A stretch of DNA of 64,000 nt from a bacterium EF100-94H03 bin56 (GTDB lineage: Bacteria; Pseudomonadota; Alphaproteobacteria; SP197), in assembly GCA_002238685.1 (NCBI GenBank), contig MPMV01000018.1, positions 1 to 64,000 of the forward strand, given 5' to 3'. The notes beneath the pieces are model-generated. The model was not told where the DNA came from. It did no database searches and was given only the letters and a program-made list of their open reading frames with translations. Made by a program: the position numbers and the translations under genes. Shown piece after piece: positions 1-8,486 of the stretch (its first letter is position 1; each line of letters starts with the position of its first letter).

Positions 1-438
1 ATCCGGCACCGCTTCACCTCGCCTAGGGCGACGTTGCACGAGCTCTTCGGCCGGCTCGCGTTCAACATCCTGTGCGGCAACACCGACGACCACGCCCGCA
101 ACCACGCGGGCTTCTGGGACGGCGAACACCTGACCCTGACGCCTGCCTATGACATCTGCCCGCAACGCCGTTCCGGCAACTTGGCCAGCCAGGCAATGCT
201 GATCGTCGGAGACAATCGGACGAGCACACTTGCGACCTGCCTTGAGGCCGCGCGCAATTTCCAGTTCAGCCAGAAAGCGGCCAAGGACATCATCGATCGG
301 CAGATCGGCGCCATCCGGGACGCATGGGACGAAATCTGCGAGGAAGCCGCATTGACCGAAGTCGACCGCAACCTGTTCGGCCAGCGCATCTTTCTGAACG
401 AGTCTATCTTCGAAGGCACGGCGGAGGGGCTACGGTGA
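1..438 (+). CDS. HipA-family serine/threonine kinase, C-terminal part (5' end outside window)
   Basis: The frame is open from base 1 and ends with TGA at 436-438, so only the last ~145 residues are present. NTDDHARN matches the catalytic loop of HipA-type kinases (N-x-D-x-H-x-x-N). AYDICP, some 25 residues later, matches their metal-binding segment (DFG equivalent). Known HipA toxins phosphorylate glutamyl-tRNA synthetase and are neutralised by a HipB repressor; any hipB partner would lie upstream and cannot be seen. The in-frame TTG at 34 is not a credible start because the homology begins before it. It converges on the amidohydrolase gene at 572. The family call is safe; toxin activity is inferred. 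Confidence 0.85.
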   Translation: MRHRFTSPRATLHELFGRLAFNILCGNTDDHARNHAGFWDGEHLTLTPAYDICPQRRSGNLASQAMLIVGDNRTSTLATCLEAARNFQFSQKAAKDIIDRQIGAIRDAWDEICEEAALTEVDRNLFGQRIFLNESIFEGTAEGLR

Positions 439-571
439 TGGAGAACCGCGATCCCGTCAGCATCCGGGTCCGGAGATCGCGATGGACAAGGCGACGATCA
501 GGGCGGGCGGGATCGGCCCCGGGAAGATCGGCGGCAAGCATGATCTTGTGGTGCGGCTGGCCAGGGCTGCG

Positions 572-2233
572 TCACGCAGGAAAGACGAAGCGGCCGTCGA
601 CCACGGTTGCTTCCGGCTTCAGTGTTTCCAGCGTCCTTTCGTCCACGGTCGCGGGATTGTCGGGGAGGATCACGAAATCGGCCAGCTTGCCCGGAGCGAG
701 GCTGCCCTTGATCTGCTCCTCGAACGAGAGCCGTGCGGCCTCGACAGTGCAGGTTCTCAACGCCGCCAGACCATCGAGCCTTTGATCCGGCCCGATGCAC
801 CGTCCGGTGACACGCTCGCGCCTCTGGCGCGTCACGGCCATGGTCTTGAAGAGGGAAACGGGAATGTTGTCCGTGCCGATCGCGACCGGGATGCCGGCCT
901 CCAGCAGGGACCTGTGTGCCGCGACCTCGTTGCCTGCATTCGGCGCGTCGAAGTAGTCATCGCCGTTCTTCCAGAGCTGATAGACCGGAATGGTGGTGAT
1001 GATGAGACCGAGTCTGCGCACCCGCTGGTGGTCGGATGGCGCGAGCTGGCCGACATGCTCCATCACCCAGCGGCGTTTCGCGATGGGGTAGCGCTCGGCG
1101 AGCCGCTCGAAGATCGGCAGAACCCGTCCGAGATCCTCGAGGATCACGGTGTGAACGCGAAGGTCGAATTCTGCGGCCAGACACACAAGCGCGGCGTACT
1201 GTTCCTCGTCGTTGCACCATTCGACGAAGCCGGCCCATCCGGTATCGGGCAGTGAGTCACGCACCAGTCCGGCAGTGCAGGCGTTCCCGCCGAAGCCGAT
1301 GTAGACACCCGACACGCGCAGCCATTCATCGCCCAGCCCGCGGCCCCGGGCGAAGCCCAGCCAGTCACGCATGACGAGCCGGGCTTCGTGCGGATCACTC
1401 CAGGTCGGGCTGATCGTCAACGACACGCGGACGCTGAGTTCCCGCTCCTCCCAGAGCCTTTGATAGAGCCCGACGCTGGCGGCATAGGAGCCGTGGCCTT
1501 CGTAGACACTGGTCGTTCCGGCGGCATTGTAGACCTTCATGGAGCGCCGGACGGCCTCGAGGCGCTGGCGCCAGGTGAAACCTGGAAGACTCTTCAAGAG
1601 ATCGAACTCCAGGCTTGGGCGTTCGTTGTGCTCGATGATGATGCCGTTGGGAACGCCCTGCGCATCGCAGGCGATTTCGACGCCCTCACAGCGTGCCCTG
1701 GCTCCCTGGAGGATGCCGGCACGTTCCAGTGCCAGGCTGTTCAGGGCCGCATGTGTCGGTACCCGGCTCCAGGTGCCGAACGGGGCCATGATGTAGACGG
1801 CATGGTCGCGAGCCACGCCGTCGAGTTCCCGACGGTTCGGCAGCCGGCCTTCCGCGAGTGCCGAGGGGCCGTCGAGGTAGAAGGGAGCGGTCCCGACCGG
1901 CATCGTGACGATCCATTCGCCCTTCGGTGTCGTGGTTGCGGCGGCGGCCACCCGCGACAGGACATCGTCGAGTGAACGCGCGCCCGCCAGACTGATCCGG
2001 ATGTCCTTGAGGCCTTCGCGCTCCATGTGGGCATGGGCGTCGATCAGTCCGGGAACAACGCATCGCCCATCGAGATCGACCGTCTCGGTGCCGGAAGGAA
2101 GATCGCCGGCGATCTCGTCGTTGTGACCAACTGCAACGATCCGGCCACCGCGAACCAGCATCGCCTCGGCGCGGGGCGAGGCGACGTCCATGGTCACGAT
2201 GTCTCCGCCGCGCAGGAACAGGGGGCGGCTCAT
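572..2233 (-). CDS. Amidohydrolase family protein (amidohydrolase_3, YtcJ-like)
   Basis: A 553-residue protein of the metal-dependent amidohydrolase superfamily. After a small N-terminal beta domain, the metal-binding HxH appears as DAHAHM (H67, H69). A late GTDN segment supplies the usual catalytic Asp, and the C-terminus has the typical GSLAPGKLADFVIL ending. There is no signal peptide, so it should be cytoplasmic. It is the last gene of a leftward operon behind a taurine/nitrate-type ABC importer (31 bp after the permease gene). This suggests it hydrolyses the imported compound, probably an amide or cyclic N-containing molecule; the substrate cannot be told from sequence. Length is normal for the family. 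Confidence 0.85.
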   Translation of the reverse strand: MSRPLFLRGGDIVTMDVASPRAEAMLVRGGRIVAVGHNDEIAGDLPSGTETVDLDGRCVVPGLIDAHAHMEREGLKDIRISLAGARSLDDVLSRVAAAATTTPKGEWIVTMPVGTAPFYLDGPSALAEGRLPNRRELDGVARDHAVYIMAPFGTWSRVPTHAALNSLALERAGILQGARARCEGVEIACDAQGVPNGIIIEHNERPSLEFDLLKSLPGFTWRQRLEAVRRSMKVYNAAGTTSVYEGHGSYAASVGLYQRLWEERELSVRVSLTISPTWSDPHEARLVMRDWLGFARGRGLGDEWLRVSGVYIGFGGNACTAGLVRDSLPDTGWAGFVEWCNDEEQYAALVCLAAEFDLRVHTVILEDLGRVLPIFERLAERYPIAKRRWVMEHVGQLAPSDHQRVRRLGLIITTIPVYQLWKNGDDYFDAPNAGNEVAAHRSLLEAGIPVAIGTDNIPVSLFKTMAVTRQRRERVTGRCIGPDQRLDGLAALRTCTVEAARLSFEEQIKGSLAPGKLADFVILPDNPATVDERTLETLKPEATVVDGRFVFPA

Positions 2234-2263
2234 GGCGGGGCTCGCCTCATGTCGCTCGGACGA

Positions 2264-3142
2264 TCATCGCGCCTCGGCGCCATACCACGGAAAGATCCTG
2301 TCGAGTGCCGCTGCAAACAGCGTATCGGCAAGGAAACCCAGTGCGCCCAGGGCCATCAGCCCGACGAACATCATGTCGACCCTGAACACGAGGTGAGAGA
2401 ATGAGATCAGGTAGCCCAGACCACTGCTCGCCCCGACCAGTTCCGCGGCAACCAGGATGACAAAGGCCACCGCCGTGGCTTGACGCAGGCCCGCAATGAC
2501 GAACGGCAACGCCGCGGGCAGAACGACCTGCAGCATGATTCCCGAAGGCGAAGCGCCCAGGCTTGCCGCCGAACGGACATAGATGCTGGGCACGTCTCGA
2601 ACGCCGATGAACGTGTTCACCCAGACGGGGAAGAACGTACCCCAGGTGATCAGGGCGATCTTGGGCGTTTCGCCCAGGCCAAACCAGACAATGGCCAACG
2701 GAACGAAAGCGATCGACGGTATCGACCTCAAACTGTGAAGCACGGGATCCGACAGGTCGCGCAGGATCATGAGCCGTCCTGTCAGCAAGCCGGCAAGGAT
2801 GCCGGCTGTCGAGCCCAGGACGAAGCCGGAGATCGCCCGTTTCAGGCTCGACCAGGCATGACCGGCAAGTTCTCCGCTGGCAACCAGGTCCCACAAGGTC
2901 CCGACAACGCCGGACGGCGGGGGAAACATTTGCAGGTTCACCCCGGGAACCACACGCGGGGCGACCTCCCAGACGATCAGGAACAGGATCACACCCGCAA
3001 CGTTCAGCATCAGGCGCTGGACCCGGCGGTGGCGGCGCCTTCGCAGCAGGTCGACGCGAAAGCTCTCTTCGATGTGTTCCATAAGATCCGGCGTCAAGGC
3101 CTTCTGCTCATGAGAACGAGAGTCCGTTTCCGTCACCGTCAT
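2264..3142 (-). CDS. ABC transporter permease, SsuC/TauC type
   Basis: A 292-residue inner-membrane permease. A polar ~40-residue N-terminus precedes the first membrane segment (about residues 44-65), with further hydrophobic segments after it. The cytoplasmic EAA-type loop that contacts the ATPase is visible as AASLGASPSGIMLQVVLPAA. The ATG at 3142 overlaps the stop of the ATPase gene by 4 bp (ATGA), so the two are translationally coupled. Together with the ATPase and binding protein it forms an importer of the nitrate/sulfonate/taurine class. That class also carries pyrimidine precursors and other organic N or S compounds, so the family name does not fix the substrate. Confidence 0.9.
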   Translation of the reverse strand: MTVTETDSRSHEQKALTPDLMEHIEESFRVDLLRRRRHRRVQRLMLNVAGVILFLIVWEVAPRVVPGVNLQMFPPPSGVVGTLWDLVASGELAGHAWSSLKRAISGFVLGSTAGILAGLLTGRLMILRDLSDPVLHSLRSIPSIAFVPLAIVWFGLGETPKIALITWGTFFPVWVNTFIGVRDVPSIYVRSAASLGASPSGIMLQVVLPAALPFVIAGLRQATAVAFVILVAAELVGASSGLGYLISFSHLVFRVDMMFVGLMALGALGFLADTLFAAALDRIFPWYGAEAR

Positions 3143-3975
3143 GACGCTGGGTTCCCTTGACTATGGAAAATGCCGTTCACCTTTGCATAGAGCCGGCCGA
3201 ACTCCGGTTCACTCCTGTCCCGTGGCCGGGAGATGTCCACGTCCACCGTTTCCTGTATCCGGCCGGGATTGGGCGACATCACGACAATGCGGTCCCCGAG
3301 ATAGACGGCCTCCTCGATATTGTGCGTGATGAAGAAGATCGTGATGCCGACCTCCCGCCAGATTCGCAGCAGTTCGGTCTGAAGGGAGGCGCGGGTCAGG
3401 GCATCGACGGCTGCGAAGGGCTCATCCATCAGAAGGATCCGGGGGCGATTCACCAGGGCGCGCGCGACAGCCACCCGCTGACGCATGCCTCCGGAGAGTT
3501 CGAAAGGATAGCGTTGCGCCGCGTCTGCAAGACCGACGAGTTTCAATGCCTCGCTGGCGCGTTCCCTTCGCTCGGACTTCGCCATGCCCTGCATCTTCAG
3601 ACCGAACTCGACATTGCGCAGCGCTGTCAACCAGGGGAAAAGGGCATATTCCTGGAAAACCACACCGCGTTCGGGCGCCGGCCTCGAGATCGGTATCCTG
3701 TCGAAACGAAGTTCGCCGCGCGTCGGTTCGATGTAACCGGCGATGAGGTTGAGGAGCGTCGTTTTCCCGCACCCGCTCGGTCCGATCGCACACAGGAACT
3801 CCCCGTCCCGGATCGACAGCGACACGTCGAGAAGCGCCCAGGTGGATCTGCCTTCCGTCGAGGGGAAGAGCTTGGAGACATTCTCGATCGCGACCACTTC
3901 TTCATCCGGTCGCTCGGCCACATGGCTCCTACTGGAAGATCGAGCCGCCTCGCCTTCCCCTGCGACCCGTCTCAC
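3139..3975 (-). CDS. ABC transporter ATP-binding protein, SsuB/TauB type
   Basis: A 278-residue ATPase subunit. Walker A is GPSGCGKT (about 65-72), the signature motif is LSGGM, Walker B is ILLMDEPF, and the switch His lies in FFITHN. The GTG at 3975 is the outermost start and gives ~28 unconserved residues before the first ABC strand, so a slightly later start is possible. It sits 25 bp after the binding-protein gene and overlaps the permease gene by 4 bp. It should power uptake for the substrate processed by the neighbouring amidohydrolase. Confidence 0.92.
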   Translation of the reverse strand: MRRVAGEGEAARSSSRSHVAERPDEEVVAIENVSKLFPSTEGRSTWALLDVSLSIRDGEFLCAIGPSGCGKTTLLNLIAGYIEPTRGELRFDRIPISRPAPERGVVFQEYALFPWLTALRNVEFGLKMQGMAKSERRERASEALKLVGLADAAQRYPFELSGGMRQRVAVARALVNRPRILLMDEPFAAVDALTRASLQTELLRIWREVGITIFFITHNIEEAVYLGDRIVVMSPNPGRIQETVDVDISRPRDRSEPEFGRLYAKVNGIFHSQGNPAS

Positions 3976-4000
3976 GCTCTTCCCTCGATGCCACCTGATA

Positions 4001-5011
4001 TCAGCCCGACAGGTTCACCCGCTCAGGCGCCAGATTCTGGAGAGCGTCCTCGTAGACCGCACCCCTGAAGAGAGCACGCAGATCGCCATCGTATTCCGGT
4101 GAAATACCCTGACCGATCGCCCACTCGGCCTCCGCCACCATGACGTCGACCAGGCTGTCATCGAGTGTCACCCCGATATCCAGCAGGTCCATTCCGATCG
4201 TTGTGTCATCGATGGATGTCGCGGTCCGCTCGGCAACATGCCCGATTGCCTGAGACCGGTCCGTGTTGATCAGTTCTTCGGCATCCAGCAGGCTCTGCAC
4301 CGCCTTCTCGACCGTTTCCGGTGAGTCCTCGACGAGGCTGTTGTTGGCGACAAAGATGAGGTGGTAGGCCCAGATTTCATCGATGCCTTCCCGATCCAGC
4401 ACGACAATGTCGTCTCCCGCCTGGTCCTGGGCCGCAATGGCTGTCAGCCAGTCCCAGGCGAAGGCGTCGACATCCCCGCGTACGACCGCGGTCACCATCT
4501 CCGGACCACCCATGTTCACCAGCTCCACATCACTCAATGCCATGCCATGAAGCGCCAGCCATTGATTGAGGAAGAAATGGCCACTCGTGCCGACCTTGGT
4601 GGCGATTTTTCTACCCTTCAGATCGGAGGGTTCGGAAACCCCCAGTGTCCGGTTGGCGGCAACCAGCATTTCCCTGGAGGAGCGGCTGAAATCAGCCACG
4701 ACACGCGGTTCCAGGCCGCGCATCAGCGCGAGCAGCGTCGGGCTCTGGGTGGTCGTGCAGAATTCGGCACTCTCCGTCAGCACCGCATCAAGTGCAAGAC
4801 GGCCGGCCGTGAACTTGGCGACGCCGGCCTCCAGGCCATTCTTGGCCCACAGGTCGGCAGCATCTGCCGTGTAGACCACGGCCCAGCCGTGTCCTTCGCT
4901 TTCCGCGATGGTGACGGACATCTCGGCGTGTACCGGAACGATGACGGAAGGAACGACTGCCGCCACGCCCAGATAGCCTCCGGTTTGAAGTAAACTACGA
5001 CGGGAAATCAT
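4001..5011 (-). CDS. ABC transporter substrate-binding protein, SsuA/NMT1-like, with Tat-type signal
   Basis: A 336-residue periplasmic binding protein and the first gene of the leftward importer-amidohydrolase operon. The ATG at 5011 was chosen because it follows a strong ribosome site (GGGAGG, 8 bases upstream) and opens a classic exported N-terminus. SRRSLLQ resembles the twin-arginine motif, followed by a hydrophobic run and an Ala-type cleavage site near VHA. An upstream in-frame ATG at 5095 would put 28 charged residues in front of the signal and is rejected. The mature part has the two-lobe NMT1/SsuA layout (the ...GTSGHFFLNQWL region). The ligand is unknown. Confidence 0.9.
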   Translation of the reverse strand: MISRRSLLQTGGYLGVAAVVPSVIVPVHAEMSVTIAESEGHGWAVVYTADAADLWAKNGLEAGVAKFTAGRLALDAVLTESAEFCTTTQSPTLLALMRGLEPRVVADFSRSSREMLVAANRTLGVSEPSDLKGRKIATKVGTSGHFFLNQWLALHGMALSDVELVNMGGPEMVTAVVRGDVDAFAWDWLTAIAAQDQAGDDIVVLDREGIDEIWAYHLIFVANNSLVEDSPETVEKAVQSLLDAEELINTDRSQAIGHVAERTATSIDDTTIGMDLLDIGVTLDDSLVDVMVAEAEWAIGQGISPEYDGDLRALFRGAVYEDALQNLAPERVNLSG

Positions 5012-5883
5012 GTTTTGGTCCTCCCTTTCCATTGCAGCACCCGGATGGTGCCCCCTCATGGCTCTTGACGCGGCCATGTTTAATTTGACAGGCAAGTATG
5101 CAGCAATTCCGGATTCGGTTCATCACAATCTTCGCCTTTGCCCTGAAAGAGTTGAGAATCTCCCGCACTCTCTCGGTAATGGCTTGCGAGTGACAGTGCT
5201 TGCGGGAAGGCCGCGATCAGCAGTGGACGGACGAGCCGGGAGCCCCTCGAGGCGGCAGTGATTCCCGGAAGTGTCGAGAGGGCGCCGTGCGGCATCCGCC
5301 CACGTGCACACAACGATACCCGTCAGAGGTCCAGTGCTGCTTCGACCTGTTCGACATCATCCCCGCACGTGCCATTTCCGGAGCTCGGGTCTCCGCCGAT
5401 GCCGGGGCGCCCGTTTCTTGTTCAAAACCGGTGAATGCCGCTCGCATTCGGGTGCACAATTCGAGGATCGCAAGGGTTGGAGCCCACACGGTGAAACCCG
5501 GATCTCTCACCAGCCTGTGGAACAGGCTCTCGCAGCATCGATGCTCTTTGCAATCGGGGCGGAACAACTCACATATTCTTGGAATCCAGGAGTTTCCGCC
5601 TTGAGTCTCGGGGGAGAGAACTCACGTCCGAAGTGTCAGCCTTCCGTTCGCCAATGACAACGTCCCTTGCCATGCCGGAAGCCTGTGCCATATCTCCGAC
5701 ATGCTCGCCCTGGCGCAATACATCAATCTTTTCGCCCGGATCCAGGGCACGGCCCTGCCGACACCGAATTGCCGTCCCCAGAATGGCCCTCGCAACATCA
5801 GATCGATCTTAATCAGACAAAACTCTCACTTCATCCTTCCTATTTCTCCAAATGTCCGTATCTTTGTGTTGGAAGGACTGCTA
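5012..5883. other. Intergenic region with no recognisable gene
   Basis: These 870 bases separate the leftward importer operon from the rightward Fic gene. Open frames exist on both strands (for example 5217-5567 minus and 5200-5604 plus), but they are Cys/Arg/Ser-rich, lack ribosome sites and resemble no family I know. The last ~80 bases are AT-richer and should carry the fic promoter; GGAAGGA at 5871-5877 is that gene's ribosome site. Promoters for both flanking units are expected here. Confidence 0.6.
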
Positions 5884-7395
5884 ATGCCGAGAATATCCGT
5901 CGCCAAACTCCTGGATCGCATGCCGGAAGCGTTCATATCCGACAAGCACGTCACGCGGACGGTATCGCGGGCGGTGAAAGCCGGAAAGCTGCGCAAGCTG
6001 GCCTCGCGGCTCTATACCCGAAACATGGCCGATCCACCCGAAGCGATCGTCGGCCGCAATCTTTGGAATATCGTCGCCGGATACTTCCCGGGAGCGCTTG
6101 TCGCCGACCGCACCGCGCTGGAGAACGCTCCGGCGAGCGACGGATCGATATGTCTGATTACCGCTCGCGGCCGGGACATCCCGCTGCCGGGTATCACGCT
6201 GCGGCCACGGCGCGGTCCAGGGCCGCTCCCTACCGATCGACCGTTTCTCCGTGGCCTCTATCTGAGTTCTACCGCGCGCGCTTACCTGGAAAACATGCGT
6301 CCCTCGCGAGCGCGTCGCGGGCTCGTGGCTCGCACCCTCGACAGGGCCGGGATCGAGAAACGGCTCGATACCCTGATCCGGCGTTCGGGGGAAGACGCGG
6401 CAAACCGGCTGCGTGACGAGATCAATTCCCTGGCACCCGGCCTCGACCTCGAAGAGGAAGCCACCACCCTCGATGCGATGATTGGAGCCCCGCTCGGCAC
6501 CCGCGACGCGGAACTGGCCGCACCTCCCGCCGTCGCCCGCCATCTGGGTCGACCTTACGATCCGGACCGCCTGATCCTGTTCCAGGCCCTGCACACGGCA
6601 CTGCGCGACCATCCCCCGCTCTCCCGCATGGCGCCCAATCGCGGGCCCGAGGGCCATGCGATGCTCGCCTTCTTCGAAGCCTACTTTTCGAACTTCATCG
6701 AGGGCACCGAGTTTGCCGTCGACGAGGCCGCCGACATCGTGTTTCGCGGCGTCATCCCCGACGAGCGGCCCGCGGATGCGCACGACATCCTGGGCACATG
6801 GCGCATCGTGTCCGACGATCGGGAAATGTCCCGCAGCCCTGGAGATGCTTGTGCGCTGAACGACCTTCTCAAGGCACGTCACGCATCGATCATGGAGGGT
6901 CGGCCCGACAAGGATCCCGGAACCTTCAAGCATGCGCAGAACCGCGCCGGCTCCACAGTATTCGTCGCGCCGGACCTCGTCGCTGGCACACTGGCGCAGG
7001 GGTTCGACCTTTGCCGGAGCCTGGAAAGCCCCTTTCAGCGTGCGGTCTTCATGAAGTTCCTTGTCTCGGAGGTCCATCCATTCTCCGACGGAAACGGCCG
7101 GACGGCTCGGATCATGATGAACGTCGAGCTGGCGGCGGCCGGCGAGGAACGCATCATCGTGCCCACCGTGTATCGCGCCAACTATCTCTCCGCGCTGAAG
7201 GCGCTCTCGCAATCGGGTCGGCCCGAGCCCCTCATTCGCGTACTCGACTATGCGCAAAGATGGACCGCTGCCATCGACTGGCGTTCACTCGATGCGACCA
7301 CAAGCGAGCTTGACCGTTGCAATGCCTTCCTGGATCCGATCGTCGCCGAGGACGAGGGCAAGCGGCTGCGCATGCCGGGAGGCGCGGCCGAATGA
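5884..7395 (+). CDS. Fic/DOC family protein with AbiEi-like winged-helix N-terminal region
   Basis: A 503-residue protein. The ATG at 5884 follows GGAAGGA by 6 bases; the open frame continues upstream to 5701 but that part looks non-coding. Residues ~1-60 form a winged-helix-like segment (VTRTVSRAVKAGKLRKL then RLY) resembling AbiEi-type antitoxins, followed by an AbiEi-like middle region (VADRTALENA, LSSTARAYLEN). The C-terminal half is a Fic domain with HPFSDGNGRTAR at 398-409, the AMP-transfer loop. S269-N-F-I-E273-G matches the inhibitory helix (S/T)xxxE(G/N), so it is a class II, self-inhibited Fic protein. It probably AMPylates an unknown target. A relic AbiE system follows downstream. 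Confidence 0.88.
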   Translation: MPRISVAKLLDRMPEAFISDKHVTRTVSRAVKAGKLRKLASRLYTRNMADPPEAIVGRNLWNIVAGYFPGALVADRTALENAPASDGSICLITARGRDIPLPGITLRPRRGPGPLPTDRPFLRGLYLSSTARAYLENMRPSRARRGLVARTLDRAGIEKRLDTLIRRSGEDAANRLRDEINSLAPGLDLEEEATTLDAMIGAPLGTRDAELAAPPAVARHLGRPYDPDRLILFQALHTALRDHPPLSRMAPNRGPEGHAMLAFFEAYFSNFIEGTEFAVDEAADIVFRGVIPDERPADAHDILGTWRIVSDDREMSRSPGDACALNDLLKARHASIMEGRPDKDPGTFKHAQNRAGSTVFVAPDLVAGTLAQGFDLCRSLESPFQRAVFMKFLVSEVHPFSDGNGRTARIMMNVELAAAGEERIIVPTVYRANYLSALKALSQSGRPEPLIRVLDYAQRWTAAIDWRSLDATTSELDRCNAFLDPIVAEDEGKRLRMPGGAAE

Positions 7396-7530
7396 AGGGA
7401 AACCATCCCCGGCCGCCCACAACACGCGACGGCCGCTTCTTTCCATAACCTGAAGGTGGGGCGAGCCAGCCGGGAGGATCACTCTGCGTCGCCACTTCTC
7501 TGACACGCGCCAGCGAACGACTGTACCGTT

Positions 7531-7659
7531 GCAGGCAGGTTCGAGAAACTCGCGCGTGGCTTCTTTCTGAACGAATGCGGAGCATGTCATGCCACGCATG
7601 CGCGTCGCCTCGTCGAAGGTATCGAGGAACCCCTTCTCGAGGCTCAGGTTCATTCTCAC
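7531..7659 (-). pseudogene. HicB-like ribbon-helix-helix antitoxin, C-terminal remnant
   Basis: On the minus strand, from 7653 leftward, the frame reads MNLSLEKGFLDTFDEATRMR then GMTCSAFVQKEATREFL. This is the usual C-terminal DNA-binding ribbon-helix-helix of HicB-type antitoxins (N-L-S-L strand, then G-M-T-x-S-A-F helix). No HicB N-terminal domain is readable upstream in the same frame, and the frame runs on into unrelated sequence. No HicA toxin is seen. I read it as a broken fragment; a solo ribbon-helix-helix regulator is the alternative. Confidence 0.4.
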
Positions 7660-7872
7660 GACCCGCTTCCAGCGTCAGCACTGCGCCCTCCACGAGGCTC
7701 CCGGTAACGTGCGCACACAGCGCTGACGTTCCCGTTGCTGCGGTTCAGGCAGGAAACGACGCCCCGATGCCTGGTCTCGCCACCGTTGGTTCGATCCTCG
7801 GCGATCTTCAGGTATTCAAGAAACGCTCGGAAGTGCGGCCTGACGAGGCCATAGAGCAGAAGATGCCATCAC

Positions 7873-8030
7873 ATGCGGGGGTTCGAGGTCGATAGAGGCC
7901 GGAAACCCTCGCTGCGTGAGATTTGCTTCTACGATCGCGACTGGGACCGGATCGAGACCTCGGCGGATGCGGGGGATGACAGCTGCCGAGTTCGTGCGCG
8001 CAACCGCTGTCGCGGCCGTCTGGAAAGGAC
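7873..8030 (+). pseudogene. Ribbon-helix-helix (MobC/antitoxin-like) remnant with frameshift
   Basis: Two adjoining frames together give one ribbon-helix-helix pattern. The first reads SLREICFYDRDWDRIETSAD and the second GMTAAEFVRATAVAAV. The shift falls in the GATGCGGGGGATGACA stretch around 7966-7981, where restoring two bases would give ...ADARGMTAAEFV. The layout resembles MobC-type mobilisation proteins and some antitoxins. The sequence is short and degraded, so only the fold is suggested. Confidence 0.38.
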
Positions 8031-8486
8031 CCACGGGCGACCGGTTTCGCCTGCCGCTTCGTCAGGCCGCCACGCGGCTTCGCACCTCCGGATGGCGTCA
8101 TGGTGGTCGACCGCCTGGGGCAGGAGGTCGGGGTGACGACGACCGAGCGGACGATCGCCGATCTGTTCGACCGCTACGATCTGGCAGGCGGCGCGGAGGA
8201 ACTCTTCAACTCCCTGGACCTGGTGGTGCGAATCGACGCCCTGGCGCTGATCCGCTACGTGCGCGCTCTTGGCAAGGCCACCGCCGCCGGCGCCATGGGC
8301 TTCTGGCTGGAACGCGAGCAGAAGCGGCTGGGCGCCCCGGATGCTGCGCTCGAGGAGCTCCGCACACTCATGCCGGCGCAGCCCCGATAGGCTCTTGGCG
8401 CCACACCGGGCGAGGGAAAGACGGCCAGGGACTGGAACGTCATTCTCCCCGTCGATGTCCTCGAACGCCGCTTCGAGGGACTGTAG
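7980..8486 (+). pseudogene. AbiEi-family antitoxin, decayed (internal amber codon, N-terminus lost)
   Basis: The reading frame of 8100-8390 contains TTTERTIADLFDRYDL, typical of the AbiEi C-terminal half. It stops at TAG 8388-8390, yet the same frame continues ALGATPGEGKTARDWNVILP to a second stop at 8484-8486, directly before the AbiEii start. Reading the TAG as TAC would give ...QPRYALG, so a single nonsense change is the simplest explanation. Upstream the frame opens only after TGA 7977-7979, and the N-terminal winged helix is not recognisable. Intact AbiEi represses the operon and neutralises AbiEii (type IV toxin-antitoxin). This copy is judged dead. Confidence 0.72.

Noticed and set aside
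5217-5567. 116-residue minus-strand frame in the 5-5.9 kb gap
   Set aside because: Cys/Arg-rich, no ribosome site, no recognisable domain.
5701-5883. Earlier start for the Fic gene
   Set aside because: No ribosome site and non-conserved residues; GGAAGGA precedes the ATG at 5884.
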